A stretch of DNA of 64,000 nt from Sphingobacterium sp. (GTDB lineage: Bacteria > Bacteroidota > Bacteroidia > Sphingobacteriales > Sphingobacteriaceae): NCBI GenBank assembly GCA_031286695.1, contig JAITTY010000006.1, positions 744,001 to 808,000 on the forward strand, in the 5' to 3' direction. Shown here in pieces: positions 27,748 through 35,562 of the stretch. The translations under genes and the position numbers were made by a program. How positions within the stretch are numbered: the stretch's first letter is position 1; each line of letters opens with the position of its first letter. Under the pieces are notes generated by a model that had not been told where the DNA came from, ran no database searches, and saw only the letters and a program-made list of their open reading frames with translations.

Positions 27748-29523
27748 ATGTTAAAAATGGGTATTAAAAAGATCTTGTTTTGTCTGGTGTTGTCTGGATT
27801 AACTGTAAATCAGGCTTTGGCGCAACAGATGGAAAAAATGTGGAATGGTGAAGGAGGGAGGAATCCGATCTCCAAAAATAGGGGTAAATTATTTCGTGAC
27901 GGCAAATATGCGATGTTTATCCATTGGGGGATCTATTCGCAGCTGGCGAATACCTGGAAAGGGAAAACGTTTTATGGCATAGGGGAATGGCTCATGAACA
28001 AAAGCATGGCCAATATCCCTGTCGCTGATTACATGGCAGCGGCGGCGTCTTTTCATCCAGATCATTTTGACGCAAAAGCGATTGTACAGCTTGCAAAAGA
28101 TGCTGGGATGCGCTATATCGTGATTACGAGCAAACATCACGATGGATTTTCGATGTTTCATTCTAAGGTGAATTCGTTTAATATTGTTGAGGCGACTGAT
28201 TTTAGGCGTGATCCAATGATTGAGCTCGCGAAAGCATGTAAGGAAGGGGGGATCGGTTTTGGCTTTTATTATTCGCAAAATCAGGATTGGACTTATCCTG
28301 GTGGAAATGGAGGTCCCAAGGTGGATGCGCTTGGTCAGCCGAAAACATTTGACGATTATTTTTGGGAGAAATGCTATCCTGAAGTGAATCAGATTACGAC
28401 TCAGTATGGGCCGATAGAATTGGTCTGGTTCGATACTCCGGGTGGAATGGATAAGAAATACGCACAGAAACTTGTCGAATTGGTTCATAAAAATCAACCT
28501 GGGGCATATGTGTCGGGGCGTGTTGGGCACGGGCTCGGTGATTATTCTACTTTGGGGGATATGGAAGTACCGCGGCAGAATGTTCCAGGTCTTTGGGAAG
28601 CAGTAGATGTAACCAATGACTCTTGGGGTTATGCTTGGTACGACAATAATTGGAAGAGTGCTCGTGAGATCTTGTCACGTACCTTGTCGACTATTGGTCG
28701 GGGTGGGACCTATATGTTAAATGTTGGGCCTAAACCAGATGGGACTATTCCAGAGCCAGCGAGTTTAGCTTTGCGCGGTGCTGGTGCCTGGATCCGAAAA
28801 TATCCAGAGGCCGTTTATGGTGCGCAAGCTTCACCTTGGGGGCATGCCTTGCCCTGGGGGGATGCTTCTGTACAGGGACGTAAAATTTCATTGTTGGTCT
28901 ATCACTGGCCAAACAATGGAAAATTGTTTGTTCCGGGCCTAACAAAAGGGATAAAGTCGATTAGCCTTTTAACTTCCAACGGCAAAAAGTCCTTGAATTA
29001 CACGATCGATGGAAAATGGTTGAAAATCAATACCCCATCGGTTGCTCCGGATCCGCTGGTTTCTGTGATTGAGGTCGTTATGCAGGAAGCGCCCGTTATT
29101 GATAAGATGTTGGGCGTTGATCCAGGTATGGAGACAATTCTTCCGGTAGACTTTGCCGAAGTTGAAGGATGCAATAAAACGGGGAAATCCTGGATGGAGA
29201 AATTCGGTGAATGGAAGCACGTTGTTCAAGTAGGGGAATGGACTGATCAAAGTAAACTAACGTATGCTATAGATATTGTTAAGCCAGGCTATTATCAAAT
29301 TGATCTAAATTATACGGGGCAGGGGAGAGTAGTGTGGAAGATTGAAAATTCAGCTGGGGAGATTGTACAGAATCAGCAAGCGGCCGCTTCTGTGTATAAT
29401 TGGTACCCTTGGGGATGGATGAAATTTAAGGCCCCAGGAAAGTATAAAGTTATGGTTTCATTTCTCGAAGGTGATGGTGAGAAGGTAAGTCTCAGTGCAC
29501 TTCGATTTAAACCTGTAGAATAG
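27748..29523 (+). CDS. Secreted GH29 alpha-L-fucosidase
   Basis: A 591-residue exported enzyme. I start at ATG 27748, two bases after the upstream stop; a second ATG at 27757 gives an equally good signal peptide ending in ALAQ. The GH29 (beta/alpha)8 catalytic domain spans about residues 45-370, with YAMFIHWGIYSQ, the ITSKHHDGFSMF block, and nucleophile Asp in LVWFDTPGG (about D229). The acid/base residue, which varies in this family, cannot be fixed by eye. After it comes a small beta domain and, from about residue 470, a fibronectin/CBM-like beta-sandwich. It releases alpha-L-fucose from glycans by retaining hydrolysis, and is probably periplasmic. A terminator hairpin follows at once. Confidence 0.92.
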   Translation: MLKMGIKKILFCLVLSGLTVNQALAQQMEKMWNGEGGRNPISKNRGKLFRDGKYAMFIHWGIYSQLANTWKGKTFYGIGEWLMNKSMANIPVADYMAAAASFHPDHFDAKAIVQLAKDAGMRYIVITSKHHDGFSMFHSKVNSFNIVEATDFRRDPMIELAKACKEGGIGFGFYYSQNQDWTYPGGNGGPKVDALGQPKTFDDYFWEKCYPEVNQITTQYGPIELVWFDTPGGMDKKYAQKLVELVHKNQPGAYVSGRVGHGLGDYSTLGDMEVPRQNVPGLWEAVDVTNDSWGYAWYDNNWKSAREILSRTLSTIGRGGTYMLNVGPKPDGTIPEPASLALRGAGAWIRKYPEAVYGAQASPWGHALPWGDASVQGRKISLLVYHWPNNGKLFVPGLTKGIKSISLLTSNGKKSLNYTIDGKWLKINTPSVAPDPLVSVIEVVMQEAPVIDKMLGVDPGMETILPVDFAEVEGCNKTGKSWMEKFGEWKHVVQVGEWTDQSKLTYAIDIVKPGYYQIDLNYTGQGRVVWKIENSAGEIVQNQQAAASVYNWYPWGWMKFKAPGKYKVMVSFLEGDGEKVSLSALRFKPVE

Positions 29524-29551
29524 ACTGTAGCGGTCAATTCTACAGGTTTTT
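29509..29551 (+). terminator. Intrinsic terminator of the fucosidase operon
   Basis: 13-bp stem AAACCTGTAGAAT (29509-29521) / ATTCTACAGGTTT (29537-29549), followed by further T residues. The left arm includes the first base of the fucosidase stop codon. Confidence 0.85.
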
Positions 29552-29650
29552 CAATAATCACCCTTCTATGCTTCTTGCCTTAATTGATGATTTCTTGGAT
29601 GATATTTCCAAAAAAATAGACTGGGGTTTGGTGGCAGGCATTCGACTCAG

Positions 29651-30496
29651 CTATTCTTGCATAAGAGTCTGTATTTTTTCGATAGAATCTTCATTCTCCA
29701 AAAACTCAAGATACGGTAACAAAGGTTCAATATCCTTTTTGTCCATTGTTTCTATGTCTTCAAATAAAGCATTTACAAAATCACTACAAAAAGATTTGCC
29801 AAAGCTGTACGTGTTGATTCTATCAAGATCCGCACAATTGATTTCAGTTGCGTTCAGATTAAATACGACTTCAGGTATTTCGTAGTCGCCTTCGGCCGGA
29901 TAACCGATATATCTGAACATTCTTTCTTTCCATACCCGAAATAAAATCTGATGGGAAACATGTTTTCCAAAGTATTCGTACACTTTGGAAAGTAAATCGG
30001 AAGCAACTTCTTTCTCGAAAACACCAGTGACACTTTTATCAATCAATTCGGCATAAGGAATAAAAACTGAGCTGTTGAAATGAGCGTCGAAATTAGCGGT
30101 AAGCATTGCCAATATATGTTCTTTGGGCTGGGTTCTTAGGAGTTGTCTTGCGGTCAATGAGGTTAAGTTGTGCTTTTGTTCTCTACCGTGACTGTCGGGG
30201 ATGAGTACGGTATGTTCTTTGTCGAGGAGGGAGATGACGTATTTCCAATCCTCGGGTCTTTTGAGAATCCTGCAGTTTTGGGCGAGGTAACCATTCCTTT
30301 TGGAATCAGGTTTTTTATCGCCGACAATCACTTCTCCAGGTTGAATAATATGTTCTGGAGGAACTTTAAACCTACGTATATGCACAAAGAGTTCTTCTCC
30401 GGAAGGTAACGCAAGAGTACCAAATCCTTTGTTATTGTCGAACCATTTGACAGCGCCGATAAACATGGCTTGAGTTGAGTTTTGTTTCAATGACAT
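29651..30496 (-). CDS. Cold-shock-domain protein with a large uncharacterised C-terminal region
   Basis: A 281-residue protein. Residues about 10-75 are a cold-shock OB-fold: GAVKWFDNNKGFGTL carries the RNP-1-like aromatic/glycine motif and ELFVHIRRF the RNP-2-like FVH motif, both of which bind single-stranded RNA or DNA. Stand-alone Csp proteins are about 65-70 residues long, so roughly 200 residues here are extra. They are helical, include TARQLLRTQPKEHILAMLTA and a Cys in NLNATEINCADLDRI, and resemble no domain I can name. A nucleic-acid-binding regulator or helper is the likely role. It stands alone, divergent from the radical SAM gene. Confidence 0.8.
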   Translation of the reverse strand: MSLKQNSTQAMFIGAVKWFDNNKGFGTLALPSGEELFVHIRRFKVPPEHIIQPGEVIVGDKKPDSKRNGYLAQNCRILKRPEDWKYVISLLDKEHTVLIPDSHGREQKHNLTSLTARQLLRTQPKEHILAMLTANFDAHFNSSVFIPYAELIDKSVTGVFEKEVASDLLSKVYEYFGKHVSHQILFRVWKERMFRYIGYPAEGDYEIPEVVFNLNATEINCADLDRINTYSFGKSFCSDFVNALFEDIETMDKKDIEPLLPYLEFLENEDSIEKIQTLMQE

Positions 30497-30823
30497 AAAG
30501 GTAATGAATAAATGCCTTTATTAAGTATTGAAAATGAAATATTTGTAATTATTTGCAAATCCAGGCGGGCTGCAGGTGATAAACCAGATTTTATTTTCAG
30601 ATTGCTGTGCCTTGTTTTTTTCTTTTGGTAACACAAATTTCTAAAAACCAAGACCAAAGAAATAGCCCAATTGAGGTGATGTGTAGATGAAATGAGTTTT
30701 GATAAATCTATTAATATGAATAATTTCACAGAAATTTTCCGTCCGGTGTATTTTTCGGTCCGGATTTAATAACATGAAGTTCAGCTCCTTCACGATAGTG
30801 GAATTATAACGATAAAATAACGT
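30497..30823. other. Divergent intergenic region
   Basis: A 327-base spacer between the cold-shock-domain gene and the radical SAM gene. I see no reading frame with family features, no good TAnnTTTG box and no strong hairpin. Two near copies of a CCGTCCGG-like octamer occur around 30740-30765; their meaning is unknown. Confidence 0.4.
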
Positions 30824-31708
30824 ATGCAAGTTGTAATTGCTAAGTCCATTCTTAATAAAACCAAACGGAGGGATCCTTGGTTTCTTGACGATTATACCAT
30901 AAATCCTTATAGTGGCTGTTCTTTTAATTGCCTGTATTGCTATATTAGAGGTAGTCAATATGGGCTCAATATGGCTGAAAAGCTGAGCATCAAGAGTAAT
31001 GCTGTTGACTTGTTGGAGCGAGCATTAGCGCTTCGTGCCCGTCGAAAGCAATATGGCATAATCGTATTATCTTCTGCTACAGATCCTTATTTGCAATTTG
31101 AAGAGAGGGAATTGCTGACTCGAAAATTGCTGGAAGTTATTCTTCATTATCGCTTTCCGGTACATATTATCACAAAATCGAATTTAGTCTGCAGGGATTT
31201 TGATTTGTTGAAGCAGATCAATGCAGAAGCTATACTTCCTCTTGATCTTCAAGATAAGTTGACACATGGCGCTTTTATTACGTTTTCATTTTCGACGATA
31301 GATGCTGCTATCGCTAAAATTTTCGAACCAGGGGCACCATCTCCAGAACTTCGTTTGGAAGCACTTGGAAAGGCGCGTTCTGAAGGGCTTTGCAGCGGAG
31401 TGAGTTTAATGCCGCTATTGCCGTTTATTTCTGACACTGGAGTTCATCTCGATCAGATGTTTGCCGCTTTTCAATCTATGAGTGCAAATTATATTTTCCC
31501 TGCTACCTTAGCTTTATATGGTTCAGGTCCCAGCGACAATCGGACTTTAGTCTTGCGGGCAGTTGAACAGCATTATCCTCAGTTATTAACAAAGTACCAA
31601 AGATTATTTGGCACCGATGGAAAACTACCCTTATATTATAGAAAGGCATTTGCGGAAAAGGCAAAGGCTCTGTGTCTGCAATATGGGCTGAAGGATCGGC
31701 TGTTTTAA
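30824..31708 (+). CDS. SPL-family radical SAM protein
   Basis: A 294-residue radical SAM enzyme of the spore-photoproduct-lyase-like group (Rv2578c type). The [4Fe-4S] cluster motif is CSFNCLYC (Cys residues about 33, 37, 40) preceded by NPYSGCS. The partial TIM barrel continues with IVLSSATDPYLQFEERELLT and the SAM-binding FPVHIITKSNLVCRDFDLL. In sporulating bacteria the SPL family repairs thymine dimers, but these shorter relatives in non-sporulating Bacteroidota have no proven role; DNA repair is one possibility. The first ATG (MQVVIAKSILNKTK) fits the family start. Confidence 0.88.
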   Translation: MQVVIAKSILNKTKRRDPWFLDDYTINPYSGCSFNCLYCYIRGSQYGLNMAEKLSIKSNAVDLLERALALRARRKQYGIIVLSSATDPYLQFEERELLTRKLLEVILHYRFPVHIITKSNLVCRDFDLLKQINAEAILPLDLQDKLTHGAFITFSFSTIDAAIAKIFEPGAPSPELRLEALGKARSEGLCSGVSLMPLLPFISDTGVHLDQMFAAFQSMSANYIFPATLALYGSGPSDNRTLVLRAVEQHYPQLLTKYQRLFGTDGKLPLYYRKAFAEKAKALCLQYGLKDRLF

Positions 31709-32158
31709 CAATGAGACCATAGGGGAACCTAATAAAATTGATAAACTTCTTTCAGTTTATAAGTTGTTGTTTTATAGGTTTATATGTTGTAAAAAAGTCG
31801 TTTAATTTATTTTTCGTACCTTTGTACTGTCAAAAGACAGAATGGCGTGAGTTTATTCCGCTATGGCCAGGGCGCTAAACGGCATGGTCTAGGTTGTTCG
31901 TAATACTTGTTGAAGTATATTTTTGGAGATGCTTTACTGCATTTCGTCTTTAAAAGATTAGTTTCTTTTTCATCATTGCTCTTATCGAACCGAGAGTAAA
32001 GTATGTTAGTTAATAAGTTGATTGAACTGAATAGTAGGATTTCGATCAAACGAACTCAACTGTAGGGATATTTTATTTCAATGAAAGCGACGTAGGTATT
32101 TAGCCTTAGTGGATCACTTGTGCCCGGATGGTTTACTTATGTTTAAAAAAATTAAAGA
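31709..32158 (+). promoter_or_regulatory. Long intergenic region and leader of proVWX
   Basis: A 450-base spacer. TACCTTTG at 31817-31824 matches the -7 consensus, which would give proV a leader of about 330 bases. Within it is a small hairpin ATACTT (31903-31908) / AAGTAT (31913-31918) followed by ATTTTT, a possible attenuator. A weak terminator-like repeat for the preceding gene is ATAAACT (31741-31747) / AGTTTAT (31754-31760). I recognise no known riboswitch class and no convincing gene. Confidence 0.45.
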
Positions 32159-33400
32159 ATGGATAAAACTAGAAAGATAAAAGTAAAAGTAGAGGACTTG
32201 GTGCTTGTTTTTGGGAAACAGAAGAAGCAAGCTCTGAAATTGCTGAACGAAGGTTTCTCCAAAAAGGAGATCTTAGCAAAGACGGATTGTACGATTGGGA
32301 TCAACAAAGCTAATTTTGAAATTCTCGAAGGGGAATTTTTTGTTATCATGGGGCTCTCTGGCAGCGGCAAGTCTACCTTGCTTCGATGTCTCAATCGCTT
32401 AAATGAACCAACTTCGGGCAAAGTATTTATTAATGGCGAGGATATTACCGGAAAAAATAATAAGGATCTCCTTGAGGTTCGCCGAACAGAAATGAGCATG
32501 GTTTTTCAGAAGTTCGGTTTGTTGCCCCATCACACAGTGCTAAGCAATGCGGCTTTCGGTTTGGAACTCAGGGGGGAGGATAAGGAGAAACGCCAATCGA
32601 AAGCCCAAAAAGCACTTGATATAGTAGGATTGAATGGATTCGAGCAGCAGCTGCCCGCTCAGCTCTCTGGTGGTATGCAGCAACGTGTCGGTTTAGCCCG
32701 TGCGCTTGCAAATGACCCGGAGGTACTACTGATGGATGAAGCGTTTTCAGCATTGGATCCACTGATTAAAACTGAAATGCAAGATCAGCTGCTTGAACTT
32801 CAGGATAATCTGCAAAAAACAATTGTATTTATTACGCATGATTTAGATGAAGCAATCAAATTAGGCGATCGTATTGCCATTATGAAGGATGGCGTTATTG
32901 AGCAGATTGGTACAGCGGAAGATATCCTTACAAATCCGGCAAGCGAGTATGTTAAAGCCTTTGTGGAAAAGGTGGATCGTAAATCCATTATTTCAGCGGG
33001 ATCGCTGATGTTTGAAAAACCCACTGTCGTACGTTTCAAAAAAGACGGTCCGGAGGGGGCTTTGCGGAAAATGAGAGCTACTGGAATCGAAATTCTGCCT
33101 GTAGTCGATGCACATGATACTTTTCTTGGATTTGTTCACATAAATGAAGTTATTCAGTCGGCCAAGCGCAAGGAACCTACAGTGGAATCCATTATACATA
33201 CCAACGTTCCAACGGTGTCAAAGGAAGTGACCGTAGAAGAAATGCTGCCCTTGATATCAGAGGTTAGATCGCCCATTGCTGTTGTGAATGAACACAGTCG
33301 CTTATTGGGTATCGTTACACAAACCTCTTTGATTATCGAGGCGACAAAATATAATGAAGAAGAAATTATTGAATTAAAAGAGAAAGCAAATAATCAGTAG
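32159..33400 (+). CDS. proV: Glycine betaine/L-proline ABC importer, ATP-binding subunit with CBS domains
   Basis: A 413-residue ATPase that powers uptake of osmoprotectants. Walker A is GLSGSGKST (about residues 65-73), the Q-loop is VFQKFGLLPH, the signature is LSGGMQQRVGLARAL, and Walker B is VLLMDEAFSALDP with H-loop VFITHDLDEA. Residues about 285-400 hold a CBS-domain pair (IEILPVVDAHDTFLGFVHIN and SPIAVVNEHSRLLGIVTQTS), which in OpuA-type importers senses ionic strength or nucleotides. It heads a tight three-gene operon, 2 bases before proW. The long leader may add control. Confidence 0.95.
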   Translation: MDKTRKIKVKVEDLVLVFGKQKKQALKLLNEGFSKKEILAKTDCTIGINKANFEILEGEFFVIMGLSGSGKSTLLRCLNRLNEPTSGKVFINGEDITGKNNKDLLEVRRTEMSMVFQKFGLLPHHTVLSNAAFGLELRGEDKEKRQSKAQKALDIVGLNGFEQQLPAQLSGGMQQRVGLARALANDPEVLLMDEAFSALDPLIKTEMQDQLLELQDNLQKTIVFITHDLDEAIKLGDRIAIMKDGVIEQIGTAEDILTNPASEYVKAFVEKVDRKSIISAGSLMFEKPTVVRFKKDGPEGALRKMRATGIEILPVVDAHDTFLGFVHINEVIQSAKRKEPTVESIIHTNVPTVSKEVTVEEMLPLISEVRSPIAVVNEHSRLLGIVTQTSLIIEATKYNEEEIIELKEKANNQ

Positions 33401-33402
33401 AA

Positions 33403-34230
33403 ATGAATAAAGTAATTGATATAGGACAATATATAGCTGTAGCCGTCAATTGGCTGACAGATCATTTAGAACCGTTTTTTAATCTGATAAAAAACACGGG
33501 TAATGCCTCAATTCTAGGATTGGAATGGGTATTAACAACCATTCCATTTTTTATTCTGATCGCTTTATTCACGGCATTAGCCTGGTGGAAATCGGGTAAA
33601 GGGGTAGCATTGACAACAGTGTTAGGGTTAACATTGATTTATCTCATGGGATTTTGGGTCGCCACGATGGAAACCTTAGCATTGGTATTAGTCGCGACGG
33701 CGACAGCGCTGGTTATTTCAGTCCCTTTGGGCGTATGGGCTGCAAAAAATAAGTTAGCCGCAAAAATCATTCGTCCATTGCTTGATTTGATGCAGACGAT
33801 GCCTGCCTTTGTCTACTTAATTCCAGCAGTGCTCTTTTTTAGCATCGGTAAGGTACCTGGGGCTTTTGCTACCATTATATTTGCGATGCCCCCAGCTGTC
33901 CGTTTGACAACTTTGGGAATTGATGCAGTGCCAAAGGATATTGTAGAGGCTGCACGTTCTTTTGGAGCGACCAATCGCCAGATCTTATTTAAAGTAGAGT
34001 TGCCTTTGGCTACGAAAACGATTCTTGCGGGTATTAACCAAACCATATTATTATCCTTATCGATGGTTGTGATTGCTGGGATGATTGCAGCTGGAGGATT
34101 AGGAGAAAAAGTATTGGAGGGTATCAATAATTTGGATATTGGGCTGGGATTTGAAAGCGGATTGTCTGTCGTCATCCTTGCCATTATTCTTGATCGAATT
34201 ACTCAAGGTTTTGTGAAAAAGAACGCATAA
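33403..34230 (+). CDS. proW: Glycine betaine/proline ABC importer, permease subunit
   Basis: A 275-residue inner membrane permease with about seven hydrophobic helices. The binding-protein-dependent transport signature (EAA loop) is in DIVEAARSFGATNRQILFKV (about residues 187-206), which docks on ProV. The membrane region TALVISVPLGVWAAKNKLAA is typical of ProW/OpuAB. It lies between proV and proX with spacings of 2 and 1 bases, so translation of the three is coupled. Confidence 0.95.
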   Translation: MNKVIDIGQYIAVAVNWLTDHLEPFFNLIKNTGNASILGLEWVLTTIPFFILIALFTALAWWKSGKGVALTTVLGLTLIYLMGFWVATMETLALVLVATATALVISVPLGVWAAKNKLAAKIIRPLLDLMQTMPAFVYLIPAVLFFSIGKVPGAFATIIFAMPPAVRLTTLGIDAVPKDIVEAARSFGATNRQILFKVELPLATKTILAGINQTILLSLSMVVIAGMIAAGGLGEKVLEGINNLDIGLGFESGLSVVILAIILDRITQGFVKKNA

Positions 34231-34231
34231 T

Positions 34232-35074
34232 ATGAGAAAAATTAAATTCATAGGATTTTGTCTGATTGTACTGTTGATGGCGGCATGTACGACAGGTCGA
34301 AATAAAAAGATGATCCATATCGGTATGGTCGATGGTTGGGCCGAGGGAGTCGCAATGACAGAGGTCGCAAAAGTTATTATGGAAGAAAAGGGGTATCACG
34401 TCGTTATCCAACGCGCTACACCAGATATGATCTTAGCCTCGATGAATAATGGTGATACAGATCTATATATGGATGTCTGGCTACCTTTGACCCATGGAAG
34501 TAAAGTGGCTAAATTCCCCAATATTGAAGAGCTTGGAACGAGTTATAACCATGCGCGAAATGGACTTGTTGTACCGGATTACGTAACAATTGATAGCATT
34601 GAAGAATTGAAAACACATCGTAAAGAGTTCAACGGACAAATTATTGGCATTGAAAAAGGCGCAGGAATCACAAGGGCGGTAGATCAGGTTATTGTAGACT
34701 ACGGATTGGATTACAAACATATAAATTCCTCTACTGTAGCTATGATCACAGAATTACAAAATGCAATCAAAGCGAGAAGGTGGATCGTTGTTGCCGGTTG
34801 GCAGCCCCATTGGATGTTTGCTAAAATGAAATTGAAGTTTCTGGAAGATCCTAAAAAGACGTTGGGCGATGCAGAGCAAATTAAAATTTTTACACGAAAG
34901 GCGTTTAAAATAGAACAGCCTGAGTTAGCAAAGTTTTTTTCTAAAATCTATTTTGATGAAACAACCATGGCAGATTTGTTGTCGGAGATGGAAGGCAGCA
35001 AAAATAAAGAAGCTGTTGCAAAAAAATGGGTTGAACAACATCGGGATCTTATCGAAGGATGGGTTCGGCAATAG
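34232..35074 (+). CDS. proX: Glycine betaine/proline ABC importer, substrate-binding lipoprotein
   Basis: A 280-residue periplasmic binding protein with a lipoprotein signal (LLMAAC, Cys at about residue 19), so it is probably anchored to a membrane. The OpuAC-type fold is recognisable from GMVDGWAEGVAMTEVAKVIM, DLYMDVWLPLTHG and RRWIVVAGWQPHWMFAKMKL. Trp residues of these segments are the usual aromatic box for quaternary ammonium ligands (W in DGWAEG, W in DVWLP, W in GWQPHW). It closes the proVWX operon and is followed by a long inverted repeat. Confidence 0.93.
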   Translation: MRKIKFIGFCLIVLLMAACTTGRNKKMIHIGMVDGWAEGVAMTEVAKVIMEEKGYHVVIQRATPDMILASMNNGDTDLYMDVWLPLTHGSKVAKFPNIEELGTSYNHARNGLVVPDYVTIDSIEELKTHRKEFNGQIIGIEKGAGITRAVDQVIVDYGLDYKHINSSTVAMITELQNAIKARRWIVVAGWQPHWMFAKMKLKFLEDPKKTLGDAEQIKIFTRKAFKIEQPELAKFFSKIYFDETTMADLLSEMEGSKNKEAVAKKWVEQHRDLIEGWVRQ

Positions 35075-35089
35075 CATTCCAACCAACTT

Positions 35090-35126
35090 CCCATGCCATT
35101 ACCGCACTCAAAAGTAATGGCATGGG
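35090..35126. terminator. Hairpin after proX
   Basis: 13-bp perfect inverted repeat (35090-35102 and 35114-35126, core CCATGCCATTAC) with an 11-base loop, between the proX stop and the convergent small gene. The T-tract is weak. Confidence 0.75.
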
Positions 35127-35141
35127 CTACTTTGTCGACAT

Positions 35142-35435
35142 TTAGGACAATGTCCTTAAAAATTCACGTGCCAGCTGAATTTGCTGTTGCTGAAGTACAG
35201 ATAGCGGTTTACCGGGAATAATTAGGGTGTCCAAGCCCTTTGGAAACTCCCAGGCAAAATCCAGAACTTTTGCCTTTTCTGCTGCTAGGATAATATCGTG
35301 TTTAGTCGCCCTCGGATTAGCAATTTTAATATTATTGTAGATACTCTCGTTCATAATAAGGCCGGAGTCCATGGCCTTCTCTGCAATTTTATCCATATCG
35401 TCTGAAGGTATATTTTGATTGCTATTTGTATACAT
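35142..35435 (-). CDS. Small protein resembling the middle part of an ABC exporter ATPase domain
   Basis: A 97-residue protein from ATG 35435. From about residue 28 it follows the stretch of an exporter-type nucleotide-binding domain between Q-loop and signature: SIYNNIKIANPRATKHDIIL, then AEKAKVLDFAWEFPKGLDTL, then KPLSVLQQQQIQLAREFLR where LSGGQ-type signature plus QRIAIAR would stand. There is no Walker A, and the protein stops before Walker B. The signature is degraded (LSVLQ), so it cannot be an ATPase on its own. It may be a relic of a lost exporter or a small protein that acts through the helical subdomain. A Fur-like palindrome lies 22 bases upstream of its start. Confidence 0.65.
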   Translation of the reverse strand: MYTNSNQNIPSDDMDKIAEKAMDSGLIMNESIYNNIKIANPRATKHDIILAAEKAKVLDFAWEFPKGLDTLIIPGKPLSVLQQQQIQLAREFLRTLS

Positions 35436-35456
35436 GGTGAATTATTTTTTAAATAA

Positions 35457-35473
35457 TTAAGAATGATTCTAAA
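35457..35473. promoter_or_regulatory. Fur-like 7-1-7 palindrome between the divergent genes 35435 and 35563
   Basis: TTAAGAATGATTCTAAA is an inverted repeat with the core AGAAT-G-ATTCT and one mismatch in the outer bases. It resembles Fur-family boxes of the 7-1-7 type. A near copy sits at 36718-36734 in front of the siderophore-interacting protein gene. Confidence 0.5.
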
Positions 35474-35562
35474 TAATTTTATACTTTAGCTAAAGGTAAC
35501 GGCAATTCTACTGTTATAGGGTCTGGATAAAGGAGTAAAATGTCCGTCGAAAGGAGTTTTTC

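Noticed and set aside
29568..29885. Plus-strand open frame of 105 codons opposite the cold-shock-domain gene
   Set aside because: It is antisense to the C-terminal end of a gene whose N-terminus is clearly a cold-shock domain; its own translation has no motif.
30641..30958. Minus-strand open frame overlapping the start of the radical SAM gene
   Set aside because: It overlaps the strongly supported radical SAM start on the other strand and has no protein-like features.
31861..32049. Minus-strand open frame of 62 codons in the proV leader
   Set aside because: Short, no recognisable domain, and it lies in a region better explained as an untranslated leader.
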